Assembly: GCA_033032175.1 (NCBI GenBank)
Contig: CM065307.1
Coordinates: 5,518,001-5,582,000, forward strand
Origin: Saturnia japonica
Taxonomy: Eukaryota > Arthropoda > Insecta > Lepidoptera > Saturniidae
DNA: 64,000 bases
Direction of reading: 5' to 3'
Shown: one piece after another, positions 11,661 through 24,480 of the stretch
Layout of the letters: every line of letters starts with the position of its first letter
Numbering within the stretch: the first letter of the stretch is position 1
Made by a program: the position numbers and the translations under genes
Notes under the pieces: model-generated
Database searches by the model: none
Told to the model about the DNA's origin: nothing
Seen by the model: the letters and a program-made list of their open reading frames with translations, nothing else

Positions 11661-12065
11661 ATTCAAATAATTATAATATGATACGCCAACTTTTAAAGTC
11701 AATTTTACAATCATGGTCATGTTACGTATATTATAATCAATAATTAATTAATCAACTAAATCACAAGTTAAATCAGCTTTAAAAGCAACAAGTGTTCGTT
11801 TGAAGCGATAAATGAATTGATATGAAATAAGTTGGCTCGGGTAGACGCGACGCGGACTCGTGGATGCAATACGAAAGTAAGCGGTGCGCCAACCGGTCGA
11901 ACGAAGGCCGACAGGCAACCGCTTTTGTCTAATGTTCAGGTCTAAGTTATAGGATGTGTCATATTCAAACATACATTAGTTCTTTAGATATACAATAGTA
12001 ACGATTTATAGAGAGGAATTACTTTTGAGATTTCTTTCTACTTGGAGCAACCTGACTATTGGAAT
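11661..12065. other. intergenic DNA with GC-rich patch
   Basis: A patch at 11840-11930 is rich in CpG, unlike its surroundings. It may be an old repeat or regulatory DNA. Nothing specific is recognised. Confidence 0.3.
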
Positions 12066-12276
12066 ACCTTAACTGTACAGAAGATCACAGCCAAATAACC
12101 TTGTGTTGTGTTCCGGCGGTGAGTAGGGTTACCACAGCTCCTTGGGGTAGGAGGGTTCAAGTTTGGTAAGGCGCTAGTTGATACCTATAGTATTACAAGC
12201 GTCCATTAGGTGCCGTTTACCATCAGGCGGGCTGTATGCTTGTTGGCTACCATAGTTATATAAAAAAAGATATCGT
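12066..12276 (-). repeat. interspersed repeat, family C
   Basis: On the plus strand it reads CCAAATAACCTTGTGTTGTG, later TTTACCATCAGGCGGGCTGT and GCTTGTTGGCTACC, and ends in an A-rich stretch. It has the same organisation as 51125-51300. The copy at 11440 is the reverse orientation 400 bases away, so the two form a loose inverted pair. Confidence 0.65.
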
Positions 12277-13089
12277 AACGAAACTGGAACGTTACAGAAT
12301 TGTTCTTAATTTTTTGGTTTCTTTCTTTTTTGGTCTTCGTTTAGTAAGTAAATACAGATTTCCTGTTGTTCAAAACTTTGCGGCAGGGTCCAAGCTTACT
12401 TGTTAAGCATAAAAAAGTTGTTATCATGTAATAAAAAAACAAATGAACACCAAAATAACCAAACAATATTATCTTAAAATATTACGAGCACATAAATATT
12501 GCCGCTGTTTGCTTTTATTTTACACCAATTTTAAAATGCAGAAATACTTTGGCAAAAACACATACTGCACCACTCCTACCGAAATTCTTGCTTGCGTATC
12601 ATTGAACGATATATTTCCGTCCTTGTCCTATAGGTAAAGACGTAAGTGGCCAGGGAGAACCTATATTAACTCGATTTTAATAAATAATTTACAGAAGATT
12701 TATTTACGACACCGAAACAAAAATAAGTTGTAGAGAATTAAAAATACTAAAGACATAATTATAAAACAAAGTTTTGCAGACAATTTTCTTATAATTATAT
12801 TAAAAAGCTAACCAAAATAAATTAATAGAGATGTATTAATTACAATGTCTCATTATCATCTCATTAAATTCATTGTTAAACCTTTTGGTGAATTAAAATA
12901 CCTTATTTTACTCACTAATTACATAGCAATGGAAAGTACAACTTTCAAGTAAGAATACTACACCTTATGTAATACCTTATCATAACCATTTAGACTTTTA
13001 GTAAAAAACAATATTCCAACCAGCAATCGTTTTGTACAGGAATTAAGATTAGACTTTCGTTTATATATTAGTACTTAAATTCGTTTTTG
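12277..13089. other. AT-rich intergenic DNA, nothing recognised
   Basis: A 64-codon frame at 12443-12637 has no recognisable features and is probably fortuitous. Confidence 0.35.
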
Positions 13090-13205
13090 TAAATATTATT
13101 AAGATTTAGCGACAGGCCATAACGCGTAGTGATAGTATTATTATTATTATTTAGCCGAAATATCACAGGTTCGAACTCGCACATGACTGGCTTTTCTCTA
13201 TATAG
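13090..13205 (+). mobile_element. tRNA-like SINE head, partial
   Basis: A B-box-like GGTTCGAACTC lies at about 13167, 75 bases after a degenerate A-box region (AGTGATAG). An ATT triplet microsatellite separates them. The head resembles that of the family B SINEs but the body is missing. Confidence 0.35.
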
Positions 13206-13654
13206 TACATTATCTGCTTGGTTACCTTAATATAAGCTTTGATTAGTTTGGTATTAAATGGCCGTGTGTGAAATTTGTCCCCATGTTTATTTTTTCATTT
13301 TACAATTTTTACTTTTTATACAATCATTTCGTTGTATTGCAATAAAACAAATGAATACGTTGTCAAAGTTTCAGGACAACGAAACATAAGTATGTTTTGT
13401 TCAAATATTGTATTTTCCAAAGAGTCGAATAAAGGATATAAAATGGTCTCCCGATATATACGTAATCCCCGCCCATTTCGTTTTTTATCAATACAGGAAG
13501 TTTAACTCGGAGGGGTGAATCAAGGTAGTTACATAACTCGAAGGGAAACTTGTACTCTTTCGTAATAATTATCTTTTAAAATAACTGTTAATAAGTTTTA
13601 TTAAAGCTGATTTTGTTTGTTTTGTTTTAAATATATATTTATGTAATATCCTAC
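13206..13654. other. intergenic DNA, nothing recognised
   Basis: No supported gene or repeat was seen. Confidence 0.3.
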
Positions 13655-13872
13655 TTAATTTGATAAATATTAAAGTTTTTATGTTTGAATGTTTGTCACT
13701 CAATCACACAAAAATGGCTGAACTGATGTAGATGAAAGGTACACAGATAACTTATAACCTATACAACCTGTGTTACGACATAGAACACTTTTTATCCCGG
13801 TAAAGTACATATTTCTAATTTATCTCTGGAAAGTTTGCGCAGACGAAGTCAAGGGCAGAAGGTAGTATATAA
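13655..13872 (+). mobile_element. Helitron-like fragment, type 2 related
   Basis: It contains a start like AAATATTAAAGTTTTTATGT, a central GATGAAAGGTACACAGATAA and an end with GCAGACGAAGTCAAGGGCAG, which parallels the GCGAAGCC...GGCACAGCTAGT ends of the other copies. The terminal CTAGT has decayed. Confidence 0.4.
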
Positions 13873-14299
13873 GAAAGATATACAGTTATATTGCTACTGC
13901 CAATTCTGCAAAAATATGAATAATATAGGTTTTTAATTAAACAAATTAACAATATAGTTCTTTTTATTCTTTTACAATGTAGTTTACACCTTTACGTATA
14001 CATTAAATTACTTTAGTATAAAGAGGTGAATTATAAATGTATGAGGTACTCTGAAACTACTGACTTGATTCTAAAGGTTATAAGTTATGTTTTATTGCTA
14101 TTTACACTTCATATTGTAATTAACGCGTACAGAGTCGCGGATGGTTTCTAGTAAAAGTATAAAAGAAAAAATCTAGATTATCGAAAGGTTATAATGTAGA
14201 TCTAATTTTGCTAAAGTATGAAACTTTGAAAGTAGGTTTTATGTAAGTTTGTACGAGACTCTCCTCAATTTTGTAGTTATATTAATAATAGTTGATATA

Positions 14300-14495
14300 C
14301 ATTATCTCTAGCGCGCTTTCGACCTTGAATCCCCCTTCCCCGTGGAGCCCTAATAATAGCAGGAACACAACACAAGATTATTTGGCTGCAATCTTCTATA
14401 GAGTGGGGAGGTATTTCACTAGAAGGACTACTCCAAGTAGACAGAAATTTTCGAAGAAATTTCACTGTGCCCTGCCTCTCCAATACGTCTAAATA
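14300..14495 (+). repeat. interspersed repeat, family C
   Basis: The diagnostic segment ACACAAGATTATTTGGCTGC followed by AATCTTCTATAGAGTGG is present. Two overlapping open frames on opposite strands here are by-products of the repeat. Confidence 0.6.
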
Positions 14496-15410
14496 CTAAT
14501 AACTCGTGGCCAAAGCCACTGTTACAAATTATTATACTTTAAAATATTTTTTGTATGAGTTAAGAGCACTATATCTCATCTATGTATTTATTATATATAG
14601 AGCATATGATTATAATGAAAAGGTCAATGAGATCCATCTCCAAGACTACAAGCCGGATGTCAACGCCGCACCGCATTGACCTTTTACCGTCAGGTGAGCC
14701 GTATGTCATCCATTCACATCAAAACATATGTATTCAATTGGTAAAAGGCTCAGGAAATAAAAAAAAACAATCAGTTTTAAAGAAGTACATCTTTCATTAT
14801 GAATATACTGAAATTTTGTAAAATCATACATATACCTTCGTTTGTTTCCCGTACAAAAGTTAATTAAAAGATATTAAATGAAATATTAATATGAATGTGT
14901 TCAAAAATAAACGAGGTGGTAAAAAATTTATAATATTATTTAAAATTCATAGACGTCACATATTTGTTGTGTGGATTCATAGATAAGAATATTATATTAT
15001 AATATTATATTCAAGACATAAGAACAAAGTTATGTTTAAAATTAAAAAATAATAGATCGTTTATTTGGTATCTTAAAGTTTTTATTTTAAGTCCGCTGTG
15101 ACATCTACTTTGTTAGGGTATATCGTTTATAACCTGTGTGCATACGAAAATTTTTCCATAAAAACATTGAACAGGTTTATACAAAAATATATTTGACCTT
15201 CACAAATATAACATCGGGTTTGTTCTTTGTGTAGCTTTAAAGTGTTGATTTTAAAAATATTATAGAATAGTTTTTTTTAAACAAATCATTCACGTTAGCT
15301 TCCACCTTGATGGCATTGGCGTCAGAGTATAAGAAGCTCCGTTCTGCCTTACTGGAAATTAGCCTCTAGAAAGCAAAATCTATTTTGGTTTTTATTACAG
15401 AAGTAAATAG
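14496..15410. other. intergenic DNA
   Basis: A short segment at 14640-14720 (ACCTTTTACCGTCAGGTGAG) resembles the 3' part of lepidopteran LINE/SINE tails. There is also a palindromic AT run at 14985-15015 (ATAATATTATATTATAATAT). No gene is supported. Confidence 0.35.
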
Positions 15411-15415
15411 TAGTT

Positions 15416-15610
15416 GTGCTTTGTTCCGGAGTAAAGCATTACTGGAACGCGGAAGTTGAAACCTTTCGAACCCTACAAGCTGGGTACATAAGTTTATATT
15501 TAGCTTTAGCTTTGTACTTGACTCCAAAACTTGATATTATATTCACCTCAAAGGAATTAGTTGTAACTATCGTTATATTTTATGGTATATGGTACTCACA
15601 TATAATTTAA
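15416..15610 (+). other. unassigned open frame with a hydrophobic stretch
   Basis: A 64-codon frame follows a fair acceptor (TTTTTATTACAG at about 15401), but stop codons interrupt every frame just after that acceptor. The frame encodes two hydrophobic stretches. No family is recognised and no donor is convincing. It is probably not a gene. Confidence 0.12.
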
Positions 15611-17257
15611 TAATACCATCAATGGTCTCAAATGATATGATGCACTTTATAGATAACATTTTATTTGGTTCTCATTATTTAATAAAAGGTAAGCCTCTTC
15701 AGGTAGGCCTATCATAAATGCTAAAATGCTGACCGGGACATTTTGTATAGAAATAAAAACAAATTTTAGAAAAAAAAAAATTACTAGGACACGTTCAGGT
15801 ATACCAGGAAATATGGCATTCCTATCTTCAGGGCATAGAAAATTTGGTTTCTCGGATTATTATATTGTCTTAATAAATTTCTGTCAATAAGATTTCAATT
15901 TTTCCCTGACGTGAAAGTTCAATCACATAAATATACGAAGCAACTAGACAAACTTGACACAGAGATTGTTTTTACAAATAAATGTACATTACTTTACTTT
16001 GGGAAAAGGCACGCAAAGTAAATAAAAAAGGTATAACTGCATGCGGACAGTCACATAAAATATACATATTTACGTTTCTAATACCTACTTTTCGAAGTTC
16101 CAATAACCGCAGGTAGAAACTTTAAATATTTCGAATAAAATTACTGCGAGATAAATCATTGTCACAATAACAGCGGCCTTTGCAATTTGAATGGGTCGGC
16201 CACTACACTAAGAATTACCAAGAAAATCGACTTACCGATATCGATAATTAAATCGAATCGATGAAAAAAATTATAAATACGCATTAGGTTTTTTAAGCTC
16301 AATCCTATAACTCCCTTACGTCACAAAAATGTACTTAAAATTGGCTTATACGCCACCCCTGGGGCAGAGTTATTAAATTGAAATCGAAGAAAATGAAGTA
16401 AATGTTACGTTACTTATGAGATATTCCTAATGTGTTACATAAAATAATTTATTATTGATTGATTAAGTCATGATACGATTAACGAAAATATATTAATATT
16501 AAGGTTTATTCTAAAGTACAATTCTATCGATGTTTTCAATTTTGTATAATAATTAGTTTATAGTTAAGTTACCCGACCGATTGGATAAGGAAAACGAAAA
16601 ATGTCTTTATAAAGATGTATTAATTTTTATAACATAAAAAAAAAGAAATCATAAAATCTAAAATAGTCTTTAGTGGTTACAATCACTTCTATCATTCTCT
16701 TCCTCTAATTCCTTTCTATAAATTTATAAGGTTTCTCTGTCAACGCATATAATATAATTTAATATTCTATGTATTTTGTATACATTATATTCATCAAATA
16801 TTAAACACCCGAATCAAATGGATAGTTAAGAAAATATAGTTTAAAATAACCAATCCAATTAATATGAATGAGTACATAAGTAAAAACTATTCTATAAAAC
16901 AAAATATCTTGATTGTGGGTGACATTAAAAGAAACGTATCTACTTCTACAATTATAACAGCATAGCCGTTAAGAAATCCTTGAATTAATACTAACTTATG
17001 TTTAAATTATAAATTAAAATGAATCCTGTCGAAGATATTGTTAAACAAGAGATATAAAATCTTTGATACCCGTTGAAATCTTTTGTTAAGCAGAGCAGTC
17101 TTAATGTTATGTCATAGATCGTTATATAAAAAATTAAATAATAAGATGCGTAAGATATAAATATTTAACACATCATCTCCCAAATTAAAATTTATATAAG
17201 ACTTACATACATAAGAGTTTTTATAAATTATACTAAATAAAAAATAAAAAGACGAAC
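15611..17257. other. AT-rich intergenic DNA, nothing recognised
   Basis: No supported feature was seen over this long AT-rich stretch. Confidence 0.35.
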
Positions 17258-17318
17258 CTGTTCAAGAAGTAGCACAATAGAACACTGGCACAAAATCCTG
17301 AGACAAGTTCGTTCCACT
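17258..17318 (-). promoter_or_regulatory. candidate core promoter and 5' exon, minus strand
   Basis: On the minus strand the arthropod initiator TCAGT begins at 17320, with the +1 A at 17318. TATATAAA lies at 17341-17334, about 20 bases upstream, which is closer than the usual 25-30. The putative exon runs to AACAG at 17258 and is followed by GTTCGT, a modest donor. Just upstream (17380-17460) lies one of the most CpG-rich blocks in the window, including CACGTG. No coding exon downstream on the minus strand could be linked to it. Confidence 0.3.
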
Positions 17319-17379
17319 GACACTTTTGAAAAGTTTATATAAAAAACAATTAACGGTTAACGTTCCGAATTCAAAATTC

Positions 17380-17465
17380 GAAGCGGCTGTGTCCGCGGTG
17401 CGCGCGCGAGTGGCGCCCGGTCACGTGCGCCCGCCCACCGACCGACGACACCTGTTATCCAACCA
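17380..17465. promoter_or_regulatory. CpG-rich block, possible proximal promoter
   Basis: A run such as GTGTCCGCGGTGCGCGCGCG and a CACGTG E-box sit in DNA that is otherwise over two-thirds AT. The 67-codon frame across it is likely fortuitous. It lies between two outward-facing candidate 5' exons (17318 minus, 17951 plus). Confidence 0.4.
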
Positions 17466-17859
17466 AATTAAATACGCAGGTTCACCCTGTCACTTGGTTT
17501 TTTCCTCTTTCCGCTCCCTTTGTGTATGAGGTATCTTATACTTATTTACAAGAAGGTGGATCCCGCATGAACTTTCTGACAAATGACGGTCCACTATCAA
17601 AATAAATAGTTAATTTTATATCATTCTATAAAAATTATATGGATGAGTTAAGATATTATAAAAATGATTATAATATATACAAATGCTTATTTTAAAAACT
17701 CTAAATTTTTACATAAACATTATTTAAATAAATTTGTATAATTCCTTTCTAATGAAACATAATCGTGCAACACTAAAAAAATATACAAGGACATAAAGTG
17801 TCAATCAAACTTTCAATTATATTTTGTTTAGACGCGGAAAAACAGTGCTCGTTACATTA

Positions 17860-17951
17860 TTTTTTGTCGCTGTTTTTGCGCGTTGTGAACTATCGTTTGA
17901 ATTTAGCGGCATTATAGTCGTATAGCGTCGGCTATTGGCAAAAGCTCACAG
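17860..17951 (+). promoter_or_regulatory. candidate 5' non-coding exon with strong donor
   Basis: A segment with balanced base composition (TTTTTGCGCGTTGTGAACTA...) ends in CTCACAG followed by GTAAGTTG at 17952, a near-consensus donor. No long open frame crosses it, so it would be a 5' untranslated exon. The transcription start is not defined and no downstream exon on this strand was recognised. Confidence 0.35.
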
Positions 17952-17959
17952 GTAAGTTG

Positions 17960-20900
17960 TTATCGCCCCGGGCTATACTTAGAATCGTGCTTGATTTGAT
18001 TACTGCTGGAGAATGAATACGTTCCTTCATTTCAAACGTTTATATTCAACACTAGTTTCTGCCAGTGGCTACGTTTGCATTGTAATTATATAACCATGGG
18101 AATATTGTTGTAAATTTATTCAAGAACTTCGTTACTACTTCCACTTGGCCAACCAACCACCAACGTCTTTAAACATAAAAATAACTAACAGTGGAAAAAA
18201 GAGAAGTTAAATTAACAGTAACAAAAATGACACAAGAAATGCGGTTGAAGTCGTATATCCGATTTGTATTAACCTATAAGAATAAATGATAAAAGTGTTT
18301 AACAAATAATATTTATTTACTATGGATATCTGCAAAGTAAGAAAAGTAGCACATTATGCAAAAAAAAAACAAACTCATCGATGTCTAAAATAAGTTAACG
18401 TAGGTATTCACTTAAAGTAATTAATTGGTTCAATGCGCAAGTCATGACTTCTATATCAGAAAGCTTTTAAATATCCGTCAGTTTATAAGAAATCAAAATA
18501 CTTTGTAGTAATTATGATAACAGCTAATGATGGTTAAAGACATTCGTTGGAGATCGAGTTATATATGTGGTAACTTAACCTTTAAAACCTCCTTTATAAT
18601 AATTTCAAAAGAAAAGTCTTATAAACAATTATTTTGTCTGGCTTTCATGGTAGTTCTTTTGAATAGCGTACTGTTAAGATTGGGTAGTTATGGAATTTGA
18701 TTTGTATATAAGTCTTTTATTAGGATCTAGATCAAATAAACAAAATTTGATTTATTGTAATTTATAATACAATTTATTTTACTTATGTAAAAAATAAATT
18801 GTAAAATTACTTATTGTCCATTAACATTTGACCTCAAAATAAAATATCATACAATAAAAAATAAATTCTGCCAGTCTATATTATCCCAAATATTATACGA
18901 ATTTTGTGTGTTTATATTTGTATTATTACTGAATTAATACTGCATTAGTCTTTGTCCTCTGTCGAAAAAGCATTTTGAACTATGAACACCTCGTTCATAG
19001 GATAAACATGAACAAAACGAAATCAATACTAAGAAAGCTGGTGTCTTGTTTTGTAGGTAAGTAGGATTTCCGACTTGACGCATGGGTAACCTTGGTGGAG
19101 AGCATCGCATTGCGACAAAGCAGGACGCTTGGGGAACGCACACGCATCTGCTGGTCGTCACTAGAGCGCGTCCGAGACGATTGACCCGGCTGTTTCTTTT
19201 TTTTAAATAATTATCTTATGAGCAGGTACTTTACGGACAGGTATTCTGTTAGTTTTTAAGATATTTTGGAAGATCAATGTGGATAAACGCTTGAAAAGAT
19301 TTAATAGGAAATAACAAGGCTTCACTACAACATAAATTACAATGTAATAAAATTAGTCAAATAAATTATTATTTATATGGCTATATTGTGTTAAAATACA
19401 AAAGAAAAGAACTACATTCTTATCAAACTGTTTTCTCAACTTGAACTTTTCTTTAAGGAGCCGTAGCTATTGGTTACTATTTTAAAATGAAGCCTGATGA
19501 AAAATGCTAAGGTAAAACGCTTTAAATCGTATTTAATTAATCCACACAGTACACTTACATCTTCTAACAATAATAATAATCAAAAAATTAAGATAATTTT
19601 TTTTTTTAAATACCCTTTTCTCTAATGTACCTTAATGTATACAATGCGTGCATGTAACCATAACCGATTGGAAAATTTAACTGACTCAATTGTCAATTTA
19701 TTTCATTCTTTACGCCACTAAGCGTAACGTTTAAGTACTGGAAAAGTATAAAATATAAAGTGAAAGATATGTATTAATCCTTTAACGCTTCGACTTTTAA
19801 GGGAACTGAATAATTGAGTACTTAAACTTTCAGAAAAACTGCACTCATCTAAATTTCTACAATATTCTTTTAGAGTTCCGTACTTATCAAACAGTTTCGC
19901 AATGTCAACACTAATGCCCAGATTTAAAAGAAATTTGATAGATTAGACTATACCGCAACTTGGTGAAATGGCACCGTACGCCTGTCTAATTCTAAAAATG
20001 CCTGTCAAATCCTGTAAATGCCTGTCATATGGTAACCCTAGCCGAAAAATACTTAATAATAATTTAAGGTAATTATGTAAACAAAATCTTTGTTGATAAA
20101 TAGATTGTAGCGTAATAAATAACTAATATATATATAAACTATGTAATGAATATAGCATTAAATCTAAATACTCACGGGAAAGTGGCAAGACGCGTCATTT
20201 GACCTCATCTTGTAAAGGCGAGAACAGATGTACGGATAGCGTTCCATTGGTTTTATGTCTAATTATTAATATTCATTTATCGACCAAATGCAAAAAAATA
20301 TTTAATTCTAAGCAGTTCGTAACTTCCAGACATATTACTTATTTTACTAGGTGTAACTGCTACTTTTTCGTTTTTGCTATCAAAAGAAAGCAAATGATAA
20401 TTACAATTTAGCGCAAAATATAATGAATGTGATTATTTAAATAACTTCCTAATAAATCCGAAGGTTTGGCTGAAAAACAGCGTCGTTTGCGACTACTGCT
20501 TATGTCAAATTTTGCTGTGACATCGTTATTTTTTTCAATTTTGTTTTTTTAATGTTTATTATGATTTTCATTTTGTGTTTTTGCTTTTCGTTTGTATATC
20601 TTAGTATCAATAAATAATTTTTATTTCTATCTTCAGAGCTTTTATAGTTTTTTATTATTAGTTAAAAATGAACAACAAAATTAAAAGTCATCGTTTTTTA
20701 GGACCTGCTTGACCTGATTAATTATATGTTAGCTCTATAATTGCTTTTTTGTAATGATAACAAAAAATGCATAAAGTTTGGCTCACGTAGCGAGTAAAAG
20801 GCTATATAATTTAATAAGCTTTCTTAATTTCAAAATACATATAATTTTTAATCTTATATAAATTGTGGTACACTCATGCATAATTATTTTAGTTTCATTT

Positions 20901-21990
20901 AATATATTTAGAATATTAGTCACGTAATACTTTAATCCGAGGCCAAATCGTGTAGTGTGTGTATATCCTTGTCTACAAACATTGGAAGATGGAACAATAA
21001 AACCCACAAGGTTCGGTTTCCGACGCGACGCATCCACCTACCTGGACGTATGAATGAAAGGATGTATGTAGCTGACGAACCTTCCAAACTCATGATATCA
21101 TTCAAGCAGTTTTTGCTTTGTTCGTAATTCAGTTAAACACTTACTTTACTGCTTATAAATGCTTACTGCGACTACGTAAATACCTCACACAAAAGATTAA
21201 ATAATATTTTTTAGCAATTAATTAAGTTAAATGATTGTTTTTGCTACAGAAAATAAAACATTTTGAAATATAAGATATGAAAACAATGAAATATGTATTC
21301 GAATTACCAAATTAGGTTATTACGAAATACTGGTCTATAATATTTAATATTACTAAATATATTTGTTGAATGATTGCGATTTAATCAGTAATTTGCAATT
21401 GTTAAATGTAAGGAATGATTTTATAAAATATATGTATTATTGCATCTACCAAAGTGTAATAAATTTAAATGTTTTAAATTTAAATTGAAATGTTTTAGTG
21501 TCAAATTTTTTATAAAGAATAATTGTTTATTAATTAATATTTAAAAAAAAATGCTAAAAATTCTTGGTGGTTGGTCGAGTGTTTAAAATTTTTAGTATGT
21601 CTGATATCATTTTTGAATCCAACCATTCGAGTTTAAAATTAATTTTAACTTTAAATATGTAAGTTAACTAATTTGAATATTCTCATAAATGTCCACTAGC
21701 CTTAAACAAAAACAATAGGTAGGCAATAATCTAATTTAATAGTTGACTACTTCAAAAACAATACATTTTGAACGGTTGTTCTAAAAGGCTATTAATGTTA
21801 CTCTGCTAAAATGCCGTGTGAACGTTTGAAACCGCTGTTTACATCTTTACAATAACAATGGATGGAAACAGAAAAACGTGGTCGAGTTGTATATCCCAAC
21901 GGTCGCCGCTCCGTTTTAACTTCTGACTCATCGAAGGATGACATCAATACTACTAATGTTATAAAGTTGCAGAGTTTGTATGTTTGAATA
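17960..21990. other. long AT-rich stretch without recognised genes
   Basis: GC-richer patches occur at 19035-19185, 20455-20525 and 20980-21040 and may be repeat remnants. A weak GTAAGT site at 19056 lacks a coding frame. Nothing else is supported. Confidence 0.35.
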
Positions 21991-21999
21991 AGCTAATGT

Positions 22000-22225
22000 C
22001 AGAGTTCTCTATGACTTACCTTTGCCGTACTGTGAAGTTGTGGAACCTTCTCTCTCCTTCTTACGACATTGGTTCCTTCCCTTCCCTTCCATTCCGTCCA
22101 AGCGTAACGTGAAGAGATATTTATGCAGGCTGGCATGACAGTAGCGACCGCCGTTGGATTTAGATCTCTTGGTGGTCACCGTTATGTTTACCATCTGAGC
22201 TTACCGTCAGGGAGAGTACAGTCAG
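22000..22225 (+). mobile_element. LINE/SINE tail, family F
   Basis: It contains CATGACAGTAGCGACCGCCG, GATCTCTTGGTGGTCACCG and a final CATCTGAGCTTACCGTCAGG. The same order of blocks appears at 56930-57030 and 63545-63715. The GTAAGT at its left side on the minus strand lies inside the repeat and is not taken as a gene splice site. Confidence 0.5.
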
Positions 22226-22424
22226 TGCGCCAAGCTATGAAAAAAAAACTACGTGTCTGATTAAAAAATTAATTGTGTTCTGTTTGCCGTTTATTAAGAA
22301 AGGTTTAATTTATATAACATCATAATAATATGACCCTACGGAACTCAGCAAAAAGTAACTACATATAATCATTAACCTTTCTGACAAGCTGTACCTATGC
22401 AAGCAACAACAATGTGCGACGTCT

Positions 22425-22468
22425 AATCCAAATTTAACGAGGGTGAAACAACGGGGCACCGCTACTGT
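22425..22468 (+). mobile_element. Helitron-like 3' end fragment
   Basis: AGGGTGAAACAACGGGGCAC matches the 3' terminal hairpin region of the type 1 elements (GGGTGAAACCGTGGGGCACA). The terminus has decayed from AGCTAGT to CGCTACT. Confidence 0.4.
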
Positions 22469-23435
22469 TATATATAACCTCCACTTATTCCATGTTATTT
22501 AATTGATGAACATAAATTGCGGATGTATTTTATAGTCACTATTTAAAAAAAAACTACAATACTTGCAGTATGACGATGGTAAACTAAGATTTAATTTTGC
22601 TCGTATTCGATTATTACTAACATTACTAGCGTCTTAGGAACTTTATACGATAGTTTCTGGTATTATTAGATTTCTCTCGAAATAGATTGAAAAAGACATT
22701 CAGGTATTCATTTATCATGTTAGACGATAAATATACGTTAGATATAACTTGAACTAAACTACAAATACCTACGTTATACATATAGAATAATATCGAAATG
22801 AATTTAAATTATATACAATGGTCGAATTGACGAAATTAACTTTCGCAATGCGTATACATAAAAATACGTTATAAAATTTGATTACTTTTTATTTCGCAGC
22901 ATTAAACAGGGACCTAATTCTTGGGAAAAGAGTTTTTTTTGTGTGTATATATAATGGTTTTTGAGAAACTGTTCCATCTAAGCTTGATTTTATACATTGT
23001 AATAAAGTAACCAAATTTGCTAAATAGCTTTATTCAGACTAATTTTCCTTAAATTTTGTTACGTCGTTATAATTTCTGCCCAAAAGACTGCTACACACGC
23101 AGCCTTCCACAATAATAAAAATCAATAAAAATTTAATATTGTACTTTATTCAGTTTAGGCTGTAAGAAGACAACGTTAACACAGTATCACCGTTTTGGAA
23201 AACACTGTAGTCATAAAGAAGAGCCGGTAAGAAACTCTATCGAGTTTATCAATATATTCTCTCCTCATTTTTTATTCGATCATGCAAAGAAACTCTGAGC
23301 ATAGCCATTCCTCTTTGAGCTTTCGTATGAGGCACATAATTACCAATTTTCAGTGCTGTAGGTCATCGCTGGCAATACATACTAGTTAATGATTTTCGTC
23401 TTGAGACACTGAGGTATCATTTAATTAAATTATTT
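22469..23435. other. intergenic DNA, nothing recognised
   Basis: No supported feature was seen. Confidence 0.3.
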
Positions 23436-23439
23436 TTTA

Positions 23440-23655
23440 ACCGATTTCAACAAAAGACGGGAGATTACTCAATTCAAATAGATATTTTTATTTCTTATTT
23501 ATAGATGTTTAGCCATAACTTCTTTGCTTATGAACCGACTTGGATGTTCCTTTTTTTGTTGGATAGGGTAGCTTAAGGATAGATCGGACCACCTTTTAAT
23601 TTCATTGACATTGGACTTTGAACTTCGAAGATACACAAGGGAACTCTTCAAAATC
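23440..23655 (+). repeat. interspersed repeat, family E
   Basis: It begins near AACCGATTTCAACAAAAGAC, with a later GATGTTCCTTTTTTTGTTGG and CCACCTTTTAATTTCATTGA. A second copy is at 51985-52170 with the same order of blocks (ACTTCAAAAAAAGGCGAAGG, then CCCATTTTAGTTTCGTTGGC). This is a common lepidopteran repeat of uncertain class. Confidence 0.5.
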
Positions 23656-24221
23656 ATTAAAGTTTTTGTCCTTTTTTTTAATTGTTTTTTAATGAAGTAA
23701 GTTTTGTTTATGAGAACAATTTTTTTATTATGTAAATGTTTATCATAAAACAGTTCTATAATTGACTTTAGTAATAATATGTTACATCCAGGACGTGAAA
23801 CAAAAAAAAATTGCTTTTGATCTACTTATTCACCTAGTTGTAAATAACTTATAAAAATATCTTAATATGCGTTAAATAGAATTTTGAAGGTAAATATTGT
23901 CAAGAGACAAGAAAATAACAATTAAAAATAATATGCATAAAATACAGCACTACCAACACGTAAAACATATGGTATCTTTAAACAGAATGGAAATACAACA
24001 ATCATTTTACATTCGTAGAATAAATTTGTATTAAATATGCTGTAAATACAATAGATTCGTTTGCTTAGTGTGATTTTTTCCGCTATGTACTCTTTCAAGT
24101 ATTTTGATGTTAAATATATAGTCTTGTTAAATGATAAAAGTCGTCGACATTAGACTATTGCAAATTTCGGCACTAAACAACTAATATACACCAACAGATG
24201 GAGTCTGTCTAGTTTCTACAT
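23656..24221. other. AT-rich intergenic DNA, nothing recognised
   Basis: No supported feature was seen. Confidence 0.3.
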
Positions 24222-24223
24222 GC

Positions 24224-24480
24224 GACTAGCTGTGCACCACGGTTTCAACTGTGATAAATTAATTCGACCAACTCTCTACCACGTCGCCCGCGCCGCCGAC
24301 TAACCCGATAAAACCTATCGTTTTTGTCATTCCCCACACAGCCTAGCAAATGTAACGTCTATGGGTTATACTCCGCCTCTAAGGGCCGCTTCCAATAATC
24401 TAACTATCTATAACCGCCAACTATAATAGGTACTAGTGGTATCTTTCTGAGCTGTTTTCAACTTCAATAAACACAGATAG
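24224..24480 (-). mobile_element. Helitron-like element, type 1, 3' part
   Basis: Read on the minus strand it ends GAAACCGTGGTGCACAGCTAGT, split here as GAAACCGTGGTGCACAGC then TAGT. The preceding GGTAGAGAGTTGG block matches the 3' end of the copy at 27661-27782. The 5' limit is not clear. Confidence 0.5.

Noticed and set aside
22009..22194. Minus-strand frame followed by a good-looking GTAAGT donor
   Set aside because: The segment is a plus-strand repeat tail with copies elsewhere, so the donor is probably coincidental.
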